DNA of 64,000 bases from an uncultured Eubacterium sp. (GCA_900544285.1 UQUT01000005.1:36419-100418), one strand, 5' to 3'; shown: positions 16,476-24,885, numbered from the stretch's first letter. The notes: generated by a model not told the origin, from the letters alone. Made by a program: numbers and translations.

Positions 16476-18071
16476 ATGTATCCGGAAAAATTTCAGAAAT
16501 CGCTTGCGGCTGTCGAAGCGGCAAGAGAAGCAAACACAGCGTATGAGCCCGCCCGTATGACGGCAAAGGAAAAGGAAGATCTGCTTGCGGCATATCATCC
16601 CGACTATAAAAAGAGCGAGTTTGCCACACTCAAAATCGGCGCAAACAAGGGAGAGTCCGTGCCGCACGAGCTTTGCGAAATGCTTCAGGCTCACAGCCGC
16701 ATTTCCGCATCGGACGTCGACCTTTCGGACGTTGCGTATGACGTCGACGTTCTCATAATCGGCGGCGGCGGCGCGGGTGCCTCCGCAGCTATCGAAGCCG
16801 ACAATGTCGGCGCAAAGACGATGATTGTCACAAAGCTGCGCATAGGCGACGCAAACACAATGATGGCAGAGGGCGGAATTCAGGCGGCGGACAAGCCGAA
16901 CGACTCGCCCGCAATTCACTTTCTCGACGCTTTCGGAGGCGGTCATTTTGCCGCGAAAAAAGAGCTTCTCGAAAAGCTCGTATGCGACGCACCGGAAGCA
17001 ATTCAGTGGCTCAACGACCTCGGGGTCGAGTTTGACAAGGCTCCCGACGGCACAATGATTACAACTCACGGCGGCGGCACGTCGCGCAAGCGCATGCACG
17101 CGGCAAAGGACTATTCCGGCGCAGAAATTATGAGAACGCTCCGCGACGAGGTTCTCAATCGCGGAATTCCCGTTGTCGACTTCACATCAGCCATCGAGCT
17201 TATCCTTGACGAAAACGGCAAGGCGGCAGGCGCGGTGCTTATGAATATGGAAACAAAAGAGCTGATGGTGGCAAGAGCAAAGACTGTCATCATCGCGACG
17301 GGCGGCGCGGGACGTATGCATTATCAGGGCTTCCCCACGTCAAACCATTACGGCGCGACGGCGGACGGTCTCGTTCTCGGTTACAGGGTCGGCGCAAAGC
17401 TGCTCTATGCGGATACGCTTCAGTATCACCCGACGGGCGCGGCGTTCCCCCAGCAGATTTTCGGCGCACTTGTGACGGAAAAGGTACGTTCTCTCGGCGC
17501 AAAGCTCGTCAACCGTGACGGCAAGGTGTTCATGCACCCGCTTGAAACGCGTGACGTTGCGGCGGCGTCGATCATCAGAGAATGTTCCGACCGTGACGAA
17601 GGCATAGACACGGGCAACGGCAAGGCTGTATGGCTTGACACGCCGATGATTGAAAAAATCGGCGGCGAGGGCACGATTGAGCGCAGAATTCCCGCAATGA
17701 TGCGTATGTTCGGAACATACGGCATCGACATAAGAAAAGAGCCTATTCTCGTTTATCCGACGCTCCATTATCAGAACGGCGGACTTGACATTGACGTGAG
17801 CGGAATGACGACGAACGTCGAAAATCTCTTTGTCGCGGGAGAGGCTGTCGGCGGAATACACGGCAGGAACCGCCTTATGGGCAACTCCCTGCTCGATATA
17901 ATCGTTTTCGGAAGAAGCGCCGGAAAGAACGCAGCCGAAAAATCAAAGGACGTGAAGGTCGGCGCGCTCACGCTTGACCATATCGCAAAATTCGACGCGG
18001 AGCGCGAGGCGGCAGGCATTGTCACAGACGCTGTTTCACCCAAACTCCTGCCCGATTACAGAAGAAAATAA
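16476..18071 (+). CDS. frdA: Fumarate reductase-type flavoprotein subunit
   Basis: 531 residues. The dinucleotide motif IIGGGGAGAS starts only at about residue 94, so there is an unusual ~90-residue N-terminal extension. Catalytic features are kept: YHPTGAAFP, the substrate TE in LVTEKVRS, ETRD, PTLHYQNGG (H431) and GRNRLMGNSL (R466). The His that binds FAD covalently in FrdA/SdhA (SHT..A.GG) is Asn127 here (ANTMMAEGG), so FAD is probably non-covalent. The C-terminal helical domain of canonical FrdA is almost absent; only ~50 residues follow DIIVFGRSAG. L-aspartate oxidase is the main alternative, but pairing with frdB and fumC argues for fumarate reduction. Good GGGAGG site. Confidence 0.86.
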   Translation: MYPEKFQKSLAAVEAAREANTAYEPARMTAKEKEDLLAAYHPDYKKSEFATLKIGANKGESVPHELCEMLQAHSRISASDVDLSDVAYDVDVLIIGGGGAGASAAIEADNVGAKTMIVTKLRIGDANTMMAEGGIQAADKPNDSPAIHFLDAFGGGHFAAKKELLEKLVCDAPEAIQWLNDLGVEFDKAPDGTMITTHGGGTSRKRMHAAKDYSGAEIMRTLRDEVLNRGIPVVDFTSAIELILDENGKAAGAVLMNMETKELMVARAKTVIIATGGAGRMHYQGFPTSNHYGATADGLVLGYRVGAKLLYADTLQYHPTGAAFPQQIFGALVTEKVRSLGAKLVNRDGKVFMHPLETRDVAAASIIRECSDRDEGIDTGNGKAVWLDTPMIEKIGGEGTIERRIPAMMRMFGTYGIDIRKEPILVYPTLHYQNGGLDIDVSGMTTNVENLFVAGEAVGGIHGRNRLMGNSLLDIIVFGRSAGKNAAEKSKDVKVGALTLDHIAKFDAEREAAGIVTDAVSPKLLPDYRRK

Positions 18072-18092
18072 TCCAACCGGGGGAATGAAAAA

Positions 18093-18425
18093 ATGATAGT
18101 TGATCTTCTTGAAGCACTCACAATTTTCTGTTTCGGTCTTTCATGGCCGATATCGATCCGCAAGTCGCTCGTTTCACGCACAGCGAAGGGCAAAAGCCTC
18201 TTCTTTGAGGTATTCCTTCTCGTCGGTTACGCATGCGGTATTGCAAAAAAGATTATTGAAGCAACAGGCGCATTCGGTGTAACGCCCAAATCCGGATTTA
18301 TATTCATACTCAGCTTCTTCTTCTATGTGCTCAACTTTATTGAAATTTCAATTGACGTTGCGCTCTATTTCAGAAACAAAAAGCTGGACGAAGAAGCCGA
18401 TCGCCTTGTAGCAGAAAATAAATAA
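18093..18425 (+). CDS. Small PQ-loop/SemiSWEET-like membrane protein
   Basis: 110 residues with three predicted hydrophobic helices (about 8-25, 38-58, 68-92) and a charged C-terminal tail. The first helix ends in FGLSWPISIRKSL, with the Pro-rich turn and basic stretch seen in PQ-loop/SemiSWEET small transporters; GYACGIAKKI in helix 2 is similar to that group. It is the last gene of the malate-fumarate-Frd cluster, 21 bp after frdA and before a terminator. A role in dicarboxylate movement or as a membrane tether for the soluble complex is a guess. It is too small and lacks the histidines to be a cytochrome b anchor. Confidence 0.6.
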   Translation: MIVDLLEALTIFCFGLSWPISIRKSLVSRTAKGKSLFFEVFLLVGYACGIAKKIIEATGAFGVTPKSGFIFILSFFFYVLNFIEISIDVALYFRNKKLDEEADRLVAENK

Positions 18426-18429
18426 AACA

Positions 18430-18459
18430 AAGCGTCCCCGCATTTCTGCGGGGACGCTT
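18430..18459. terminator. Bidirectional terminator ending the Hdr-Frd cluster
   Basis: A 12 bp GC-rich stem (AAGCGTCCCCGC with complement) and 6 nt loop, T-rich on both sides. It lies between the cluster and the convergent PAP2 gene. Confidence 0.9.
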
Positions 18460-18464
18460 TTATT

Positions 18465-19139
18465 TTATTCCGTTTGTTTTTTCTCTCTGAAAATCACCTT
18501 ATAGATTATCACCCACCAGATAAATCCGAGGGGAATTGCGGCGAAAATATCAAGTATGGAATGTTGCTTTACGAAAACCGTCGACACGCATATGAGCACG
18601 CCGAGGACTATCGCCGCCGCAAGAAGCCACTTGTGCCGGCGGAGGGACTTGCAGTCTATGACCGCAAAAACTATCGCCATTGCGCCGAAGACGTGCGCAC
18701 TGGGAAGGACGTTTGTATATGTATCGGCTGTGTAAATGCGCTTCATCATGAAGCAGAAAATGTTTTCTTTTCCCGTTATATCGGGGCGCATATCCTGATA
18801 GTTCGGGAAAATCGCGCAGATGAAAATCATCGTGAAAAACGTCGCGCCTATGTATATCATATATTTTTTGAAGCCCTTTGCGTCGCGGAAGATGAGATAA
18901 AGTCCGATAGCCGCAAGCGCGGGATACCAAAGCGAATACGGTATTGCAAAGTATTCGCAGAAAGGAATCTTGTCATCGAGCGGAATATGCGAAAGGAACA
19001 TTTTGTCCGCCGGAAAGTCGTTCGGTATCAGCTTTTCAAGGATGAAAAAAGCGATGAGGTATGCGGGGAATATCAATACATACCAAATGTGCTTATAATA
19101 TTTGTTTTTTATCGGATAAGAGTTTATTTCTTCTGTCAT
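18465..19139 (-). CDS. PAP2-family membrane phosphatase
   Basis: 224 residues with about six membrane helices. The phosphatase motifs are PSAH (about residue 146) and the terminal STVFVKQHSILD, equivalent to the family's SRxxxxxHxxxD. The family removes phosphate from lipid phosphates such as undecaprenyl-pyrophosphate, PAP or inositol-phospholipids at the outer face of the membrane. The first Arg of the last motif is replaced by Thr here (ST for SR), which weakens confidence in activity. It stands alone with its own promoter. Confidence 0.82.
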   Translation of the reverse strand: MTEEINSYPIKNKYYKHIWYVLIFPAYLIAFFILEKLIPNDFPADKMFLSHIPLDDKIPFCEYFAIPYSLWYPALAAIGLYLIFRDAKGFKKYMIYIGATFFTMIFICAIFPNYQDMRPDITGKENIFCFMMKRIYTADTYTNVLPSAHVFGAMAIVFAVIDCKSLRRHKWLLAAAIVLGVLICVSTVFVKQHSILDIFAAIPLGFIWWVIIYKVIFREKKQTE

Positions 19140-19170
19140 TCGGGTTCTCCTTCTCGTTTGGTGCAGTATA

Positions 19171-19200
19171 AGAATATCATATTCGGGAGCGGGATGTCAA
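19171..19200 (-). promoter_or_regulatory. Promoter for the PAP2 gene
   Basis: On the minus strand TTGACA (19200-19195), 18 bp spacer, TATTCT (19176-19171). Confidence 0.5.
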
Positions 19201-19224
19201 TAGACGATTTTTTTCTTTTGCATA

Positions 19225-19253
19225 TTGTAAATAAAGGGGCATTGTGTTATCAT
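19225..19253 (+). promoter_or_regulatory. Promoter for the MBL nuclease gene
   Basis: TTGTAA (19225-19230), 17 bp spacer, TATCAT (19248-19253), 24 bp before the start codon. Confidence 0.45.
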
Positions 19254-19276
19254 TATTCTGAAAGGAAGGTGCTTTT

Positions 19277-20911
19277 ATGAAGATTACGTTTATCGGTGCG
19301 GCTCATGAGGTCACAGGCTCGTGCACGCTCATCGAAACGGGAAAAACAAAATTCCTCGTCGACTGCGGCATGGAGCAGGGTCCCGATATGTATGAAAACC
19401 GCAACCTGCCCGTCTCACCTACGGAAATCGACTTCCTATTTCTCACTCACGCACACATAGACCATTCCGGAAAGCTGCCGCTTCTTGTGAAGAACGGCTT
19501 CCGCGGAAAAATATATTCGACAGACGCCACCCGTCGCCTCTGCTCCGTTATGCTTTCGGACTCCGCGCATATTCAGATGTCGGACGCGGAATGGAAAAAC
19601 AGAAAGGCAAAACGCTCCGGCAAGGGCGCATATGAGCCGCTTTATGACCAGAACGACGTCGACGCGACGATGTCTCTCTTTGAAAGCTACGGTTATAATA
19701 AGGATTTCGCCGTCACAGAAGGTATCTCGGCAAGATTTTTTGATGCGGGACACCTGCTCGGTTCCTCCTCCGTCAAGCTCCGTCTGACAGAGGACGGAAA
19801 GGAATGCACCGTCATCTTCTCAGGCGATATAGGCAATTCCGAGCGACCGCTCCTGTGCGACCCGCAGATGCCGGACGAGGCTGACGTCGTTATAACCGAA
19901 TCGACCTACGGCGACAGGGCACACGACGCTGTCCGTCCCGATTATGAAAAAAAACTTACGGAGCTCCTTACCGAAACCTTTGAAAAGGGCGGCAATCTCG
20001 TCATTCCGTCGTTTGCCGTCGGCAGGACACAGGAGCTGCTGTATCTTCTGCGGGGAATAAAGGAGCGTCATGCCGTAAAATATGATTTTCCCGTCTATCT
20101 TGACAGCCCGCTCGCCGTTGAAGCGACGAAAATCTATGCTTCACCCGACATGCGCGACTATTATGACGAGGAAACCCTCACTCTGCTTTCCCGCGGCATA
20201 AACCCGATAACCTTTGACGGTCTGCACGTCAGCGTTACGACGGAGGACTCAAAGGCGATAAACACAGACCCGACGCCGAAGGTCATAATCGCGTCGTCCG
20301 GAATGTGCGAGGCGGGCAGAATACGTCATCACCTAAAATATAATCTCTGGCGCAAGGAATGTACGGTTCTCTTCATCGGTTATCAGGTTGAAGGGACGCT
20401 TGGCAGGCGACTGCTCGACGGTGAAAAGACCGTAAACATTCTCGGCGAGGAGATAAATGTCGCGGCGAAGATAGACCGTCTGGACGGCATTTCCGCCCAT
20501 GCGGACAAGGAAGGGCTGCTTCATTGGCTCGGCTCGATGAAAAAACGCCCGCGCAGGGTCTATGTCAATCACGGCGATGACACCGCCTGCGAGGCGTACG
20601 CAAAGGCTGTCGGCAGGAAGCTGCTGATAAATGCCGTCGCGCCTTACAGCGGAGGCTGCTATGACCTTTTAAGCGACGTCTGCTATGATCCCGGCAACAT
20701 GCAAAAGCTACAGAAACGCACTGCGCTCCCCGCAAAAAACAAGCCGTCCGTCGCATGGACAAAGCTATTCGCCGCCGGCGTGCGACTCTCCGATCTGATT
20801 GAAAGATCGCGCGGAATGAAGAGCAAGGAGCTCATGCAGCTGACAAATCAGATAAACTCCCTCTGCAATAAATGGGGAAAAACCGTGAAAAACAAAAAGA
20901 AAAAACGATAA
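19277..20911 (+). CDS. Metallo-beta-lactamase/beta-CASP RNA-processing exonuclease-like protein
   Basis: 544 residues. The MBL motif HAHIDHSG places zinc ligands at H58, H60, D62, H63; further ligands are in DAGHLLGS and SGDIGN. The beta-CASP part includes SFAVGRTQE and ASSGMCEAGRIRHHL, and the C-terminal RMMBL part has GISAHADKEGLLHW. This is the CPSF-73/YSH1-like bacterial group, likely a cytoplasmic ribonuclease. A C-terminal Lys-rich extension of ~70 residues may bind RNA. It lacks the RNase J C-terminal domain. AAAGGAAGG supports the start. Flanked by its own promoter and terminator. Confidence 0.87.
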   Translation: MKITFIGAAHEVTGSCTLIETGKTKFLVDCGMEQGPDMYENRNLPVSPTEIDFLFLTHAHIDHSGKLPLLVKNGFRGKIYSTDATRRLCSVMLSDSAHIQMSDAEWKNRKAKRSGKGAYEPLYDQNDVDATMSLFESYGYNKDFAVTEGISARFFDAGHLLGSSSVKLRLTEDGKECTVIFSGDIGNSERPLLCDPQMPDEADVVITESTYGDRAHDAVRPDYEKKLTELLTETFEKGGNLVIPSFAVGRTQELLYLLRGIKERHAVKYDFPVYLDSPLAVEATKIYASPDMRDYYDEETLTLLSRGINPITFDGLHVSVTTEDSKAINTDPTPKVIIASSGMCEAGRIRHHLKYNLWRKECTVLFIGYQVEGTLGRRLLDGEKTVNILGEEINVAAKIDRLDGISAHADKEGLLHWLGSMKKRPRRVYVNHGDDTACEAYAKAVGRKLLINAVAPYSGGCYDLLSDVCYDPGNMQKLQKRTALPAKNKPSVAWTKLFAAGVRLSDLIERSRGMKSKELMQLTNQINSLCNKWGKTVKNKKKKR

Positions 20912-20917
20912 ACTCCG

Positions 20918-20943
20918 AAAATCCCGCGTTTTTGCGGGATTTT
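20918..20943 (+). terminator. Intrinsic terminator after the MBL nuclease gene
   Basis: Stem AAAATCCCGC with its complement, 6 nt T-rich loop, followed by TTTTCTGCTTTTTT. Confidence 0.85.
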
Positions 20944-20968
20944 CTGCTTTTTTGCGGTCATTTACCCG

Positions 20969-20997
20969 TTGACACGGATTTTTATATATGATATAAT
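20969..20997 (+). promoter_or_regulatory. Consensus promoter for the CNNM/CBS gene
   Basis: A perfect TTGACA (20969-20974) and TATAAT (20992-20997) with a 17 bp spacer. The start codon is ~185 nt downstream of the expected transcription start, leaving a long leader. Confidence 0.8.
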
Positions 20998-21003
20998 TCA
21001 CTT

Positions 21004-21188
21004 AATTACAATTTATCGAAAGGATTTTTCAGAGTGGAAAGCAGTACGGGCGACAGTCCTTACCGAAGTACATATTCGGACAGATATTCAGCATAACCCG
21101 CTCACTTTTGTGAGGCAAACGGGCTATGCTTTTTTGCGTTTCACAGAAAAATTCACATAACAAAATTTCTCGGAGGAATTCATTTTTT
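21004..21188 (+). promoter_or_regulatory. Structured 5' leader with terminator-like hairpin (candidate riboswitch/attenuator)
   Basis: The leader contains small hairpin CCGAA...TTCGG (21063-21079) and then a long stem at 21090-21130: AGCATA and CCCG pair with CGGG and TATGCT around an inner CTCAC-TTTT-GTGAG stem, directly followed by a run of T to 21135. The hairpin is a proper intrinsic terminator placed before the ribosome site GGAGG of the downstream ion transporter-like gene. I could not match the upstream part to a named riboswitch (M-box and yybP-ykoY cores are not evident). Confidence 0.55.
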
Positions 21189-22619
21189 ATGTCAGACCCT
21201 TATCCCTTATCCAATCTTATAACACCCGTCCTTCTCGACGCGTCTGCTTCGACAGCCAACGGCAACGGGAACACACTTATCCTGCAGATACTTTTTCAGA
21301 TACTTCTGATATTCCTTAACGCCGTTTTCGCATGCGCGGAAATTGCCGTTATTTCAATGAATCAGACAAAGCTTGATCAGCTCGTCGCAAAGGGCGATAA
21401 AAGAGCGAAAAAGCTTTCAAAGCTGACGGAACAGCCCGCAAAATTTCTTTCGACCATTCAGGTTGCGATAACACTCGCAGGCTTCCTCGGAAGTGCTTTT
21501 GCGGCAGACAACTTCGCAGGCTATATAGTCAACTGGCTTTATAAAGAAGGCGGCCCCGTTTCAAAAGAGGTGATAAATTCCGTCTCCGTCATTCTCGTAA
21601 CGCTTATTCTTTCATACTTTACTCTCATCTTCGGCGAGCTTGTTCCGAAAAGAATCGCGATGAAGAAAACAGAGCAGCTTGCGCTCGGCATGTCCGGCAT
21701 GCTCCGCTTCGTTTCGATAATTTTTGCCCCGATAGTATGGCTTCTCACCGTTTCCACAAACGGCGTTCTCAAGCTGCTGGGTATCGATCCCAACGCAGAG
21801 GAAGACGAGGTGACAGAAGAGGAGATCCGCATGATGGTTGACGCCGGCAGTGAAAAGGGCGCAATCGACGTTGAGGAAAAAGAGCTCATTCAGAACGTGT
21901 TCGAGTTTGACGACCTCACAGCGGACGAAATCGCAACCCACCGCACGGAAATCTCCCTGCTCTGGATGGACGAAACCGCAGAGGAATGGGAAGAGACCAT
22001 TCACGATAGCCGTCACACGTATTTCCCGATATGCGAGGAAAGCGTTGACAACGTTATCGGTGTGCTCAACGCAAAGGATTATTTCCGCCTGACGGATAAG
22101 AGCCGTGAAAACGTGATCAAAGAAGCGGTCAAGCCCGCATATCTCGTTCCGGAAGCCGTCAAAGCCGACGTACTTTTCAAAAATATGAAAAAGACGCACA
22201 ATTATTTTGCGGTTGTTCTTGACGAATACGGCGGTATGAGCGGCATTGTCACAATGACAGACCTCATCGAATGTATCGTCGGCGACCTTGAAGAAAACAC
22301 AGAGACAAATGCCGAGCCCGAGAAGGATATCGAACCCATCGACTCGAAAACGTGGAAAATAAGCGGCAGCGCGCCGATGGACGACGTTGTCGAGGCGCTC
22401 GGAATAACGCTTGAAGAAGAGAGCGACTGCGATACCTTCGGCGGTTATGTCATGGGCATAATCGGCACAATTCCCGAGGACGGCACGACCCTGACAGCCG
22501 AAACCGAACACCTTTCCATAAAGGTTACGGAGATAAAAGATCACAGAATTGAAAAAACCGTCGTCTGCCTGCTGGATCCTCCCGCAGATGAAGACGAGGA
22601 AAAGAAAGATAAAGAATAA
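21189..22619 (+). CDS. CNNM/CBS-domain membrane protein (HlyC/CorC family)
   Basis: 476 residues from the ATG at 21189, behind GGAGG; an in-frame upstream ATG at 21126 lies inside the leader hairpin and is rejected. Four hydrophobic segments in residues ~25-200 form the CNNM (DUF21) domain, with AEIAVISMNQTKLDQL typical of the family. Two CBS domains follow (FPICEESVDNVIGVLNAKDY and VVLDEYGGMSGIVTMTDLIE). A CorC_HlyC domain ends the protein. Relatives are Mg2+/Na+ exchangers or Mg2+/Co2+ efflux proteins; 'hemolysin' is a historical name. Confidence 0.92.
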   Translation: MSDPYPLSNLITPVLLDASASTANGNGNTLILQILFQILLIFLNAVFACAEIAVISMNQTKLDQLVAKGDKRAKKLSKLTEQPAKFLSTIQVAITLAGFLGSAFAADNFAGYIVNWLYKEGGPVSKEVINSVSVILVTLILSYFTLIFGELVPKRIAMKKTEQLALGMSGMLRFVSIIFAPIVWLLTVSTNGVLKLLGIDPNAEEDEVTEEEIRMMVDAGSEKGAIDVEEKELIQNVFEFDDLTADEIATHRTEISLLWMDETAEEWEETIHDSRHTYFPICEESVDNVIGVLNAKDYFRLTDKSRENVIKEAVKPAYLVPEAVKADVLFKNMKKTHNYFAVVLDEYGGMSGIVTMTDLIECIVGDLEENTETNAEPEKDIEPIDSKTWKISGSAPMDDVVEALGITLEEESDCDTFGGYVMGIIGTIPEDGTTLTAETEHLSIKVTEIKDHRIEKTVVCLLDPPADEDEEKKDKE

Positions 22620-22624
22620 AACAC

Positions 22625-22652
22625 AAAGCCCCCGCCTTCCGGCAGGGGCTTT
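22625..22652. terminator. Terminator between convergent CNNM and YD-repeat genes
   Basis: Stem AAAGCCCC(C)GCC, TTCC loop, GGC(A)GGGGCTTT, then TTCTTTT on the plus strand. Confidence 0.8.
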
Positions 22653-22657
22653 TCTTT

Positions 22658-24754
22658 TCAATACGTTTCAACATTCTTGACGGTTCCGTCAGGATTATAT
22701 TCCGTGACTCTGTAAAGCGCGCCGCCGACATATTCATACATCACGCAGAGCACGCCGCTTCCGTCATATTCTCTTGCGACGTCGTTTCCGTCGCCCGAAC
22801 GTTCGTAAACGATATATCCGTTAAGAACGCCGTTTTCGTCATAATATTCTTCTCTTATTCTGGAATTCCAATAGCTGTCCGTTTCGCCCGTGTATTCGAT
22901 CACCGTCTGCAAAACGTCCGCCGAATTATATATTCTTTCTATCTTGCGGAAGCCCTTTTCGCTGTATTCATAGGCATAGGTTGTGGATTTTTTGCCCTCT
23001 TCGTCATAGATGATACATTTCATCATATGACTCCAATAATCAAGACTGTCGCCGGAATATTCCTTTCTCGTCCTGATTATGCCCGCCGGACTGTATTCGC
23101 TGTCGGCAATTCTGAATCCCGCGTCATTATATTCATAAACATAGACGGCTTCCAGCTCGCCGGAAATACTGTATATCTCCTCCCGCGTGATTGTGTTTAT
23201 GTCCTCGCCACCCGTGCCGTCAAACTCGATTGCACTGCGGATAATTCCGCTCCCGTTATACCTTTTCTGCGAAATTTTCTTGCCGATTTCGTTATAGCCG
23301 TAAACGGTTACGCTTTCAACCGCGCCGCCATAGCCGTATTGCGTCTCTTTTATGACGTTTCTGTCCGTTCCGCCGGTGTATTCGCTTTCGGAGACAAGCG
23401 TGCCGTCCGCCGAATACGTCTTTTTGACGGCAAGCAGATTGTTTTCGTTATATTCAAAGAGCGAATAAAATGTCAGATTTCCGCTTTCGTCATAAAACAT
23501 TTCCTTTGTCTCCGTGAGAGTGCCTTCTATGCTCAGCCCCGGAAATTCATATGCATGACGTATAACTCCCTGCGGAGTATATTGCTTTTCGCCTGTTCTG
23601 TGATTGTTTTCGTTGCGTTCGATGATTGTGTATCCTGTCTCGGCACCGCTCTCGTCGTAATGCGTTTCCTTCTTTGCGTAGCCGCTTTCGTTATATTCCG
23701 TGCAAAGTCTGACGCCGCCGCCCGGATAATATTCAAGGCTCTTTATCTTTGCGCCGCCACGATAATCGGACGACGTTCCGGAATAGATAATCTCGGTTTT
23801 GAGCGTGCCGTCCGCAGAGTACGTCTTTCCCGACGTTATATACCCCGCGTCATTCCATTCCTGCGTTGAATATGATACAAGCGCGCCGTCCGAGCCGTAG
23901 GTCTCGCTTTTTATAATTCTTCCCTTTTCGTCGTGCTCATAGGTAAATACCTTTTCAACAGAGCCGTAGATTGAATATACCGTATACTTGACGGTATTGC
24001 CGTTCTCGTCCTCCTCAACCATATAGTTTCTCGATGAAGAAAACTCGTCCGGATAGCGCACAGCCCGCTTCTGCTGCCCGTTTTTCTGGTATTCGATTAT
24101 ATACTCAGTGCCCGTAATTTCGCTTGTCTTTTCCTCTTTGATTATGTCCCAATCGCTGTCATAATATCTTTCGGTCACGCTTTTTTTCTCGCCGGAGCGG
24201 TATTTTTCCGTTTCGGTGATTTTTCTCGCGACCTCGTCATAAACAAATTCGCCGTAATAGAGGGGGTCTGCGTCCTCGCCGTAGGTATATGAAATCCGGA
24301 TGACCTTGCCCTCTTCGTCATATTCGCATCTTTCAAAAAGCGGGTCGCCGCCGGAATAGACAATCTTCCGCTCGGTCATTTTTCCGCGTTCGTCATAAGA
24401 AAAATATCTTGTTTCCTTATAGCCGTATATCCCGTTTGACCGTATCATGGAGGAGACCTTGTCTCCGTCATATGAGTATTCATGATAGATCGGGCGATCG
24501 GAGGAAAGCGTGCTGTATGTCTGCTTTATCAGCTTCCCGTCCGCGTCAAACGTGCTTGTGACGGTATATTTTCCGCGCTTTTCTTCGTATGTTCCCGCCT
24601 CTTTTTTCGGGACGTTCGGGTCACCCGAAAGCTCAAATGCCGCCGCAAGGAGCTTTTCTCTGTCCGTTTCGTTCTTCGTTTTTCCGCAACCGCAAAGCAG
24701 GATTGAAGACAGCAAAATCACAAAGCAAAGAATAAAAACGGTTGTTTTTTTCAT
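22658..24754 (-). CDS. YD/RHS-like repeat lipoprotein
   Basis: 698 residues. The start at 24754 gives a lipoprotein signal: MKKTT, a hydrophobic core and LLCGC. The rest is about twenty loosely repeated units of roughly 20-30 residues built on Y-x-Y-[DN]-E-x-G and Y-S-x-[DA]-G-x-L, like the YD repeats of RHS proteins. No catalytic motif or toxin C-terminus is present; it ends in a further repeat. It is probably an extracellular beta-repeat protein bound to the membrane, maybe binding sugar or wall polymer. Function is unknown. Confidence 0.72.
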   Translation of the reverse strand: MKKTTVFILCFVILLSSILLCGCGKTKNETDREKLLAAAFELSGDPNVPKKEAGTYEEKRGKYTVTSTFDADGKLIKQTYSTLSSDRPIYHEYSYDGDKVSSMIRSNGIYGYKETRYFSYDERGKMTERKIVYSGGDPLFERCEYDEEGKVIRISYTYGEDADPLYYGEFVYDEVARKITETEKYRSGEKKSVTERYYDSDWDIIKEEKTSEITGTEYIIEYQKNGQQKRAVRYPDEFSSSRNYMVEEDENGNTVKYTVYSIYGSVEKVFTYEHDEKGRIIKSETYGSDGALVSYSTQEWNDAGYITSGKTYSADGTLKTEIIYSGTSSDYRGGAKIKSLEYYPGGGVRLCTEYNESGYAKKETHYDESGAETGYTIIERNENNHRTGEKQYTPQGVIRHAYEFPGLSIEGTLTETKEMFYDESGNLTFYSLFEYNENNLLAVKKTYSADGTLVSESEYTGGTDRNVIKETQYGYGGAVESVTVYGYNEIGKKISQKRYNGSGIIRSAIEFDGTGGEDINTITREEIYSISGELEAVYVYEYNDAGFRIADSEYSPAGIIRTRKEYSGDSLDYWSHMMKCIIYDEEGKKSTTYAYEYSEKGFRKIERIYNSADVLQTVIEYTGETDSYWNSRIREEYYDENGVLNGYIVYERSGDGNDVAREYDGSGVLCVMYEYVGGALYRVTEYNPDGTVKNVETY

Positions 24755-24805
24755 ATTATCGTGTTTCCTTTCGGTAGGTTTTTGCATTCTTAAAGCCTTT
24801 CTTTA

Positions 24806-24834
24806 ATTATATCGTAAAAATATGAACTTTTCAA
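24806..24834 (-). promoter_or_regulatory. Promoter for the YD-repeat lipoprotein
   Basis: On the minus strand TTGAAA (24834-24829), 17 bp spacer, TATAAT (24811-24806). Confidence 0.65.
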
Positions 24835-24857
24835 GAACGGCTCCGAAAAAGCAAAAA

Positions 24858-24881
24858 GCGGCGGTGAATATTCACCGCCGC
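24858..24881 (-). terminator. Terminator after the DUF896 gene
   Basis: A perfect 24 bp palindrome (GCGGCGGTGAAT and complement) followed on the minus strand by TTTTTGCTTTTT. Confidence 0.8.
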
Positions 24882-24885
24882 CGTG

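Noticed and set aside
16476..18071. L-aspartate oxidase (NadB)
   Set aside because: No nadA or nadC nearby; paired with frdB and fumC, and the N-terminal extension is unlike NadB.
18474..19280. Plus-strand frame of 268 codons opposite the PAP2 gene
   Set aside because: PAP2 motifs support the minus strand; the plus frame is Arg/His-rich nonsense.
20969..21160. 63-codon frame upstream of the CNNM gene
   Set aside because: It begins within the -35/-10 promoter and runs through the leader hairpin; no ribosome site.
21612..22661. Minus-strand open frame of 349 codons opposite the CNNM gene
   Set aside because: Antisense shadow; the plus-strand frame has clear CBS and CNNM motifs.
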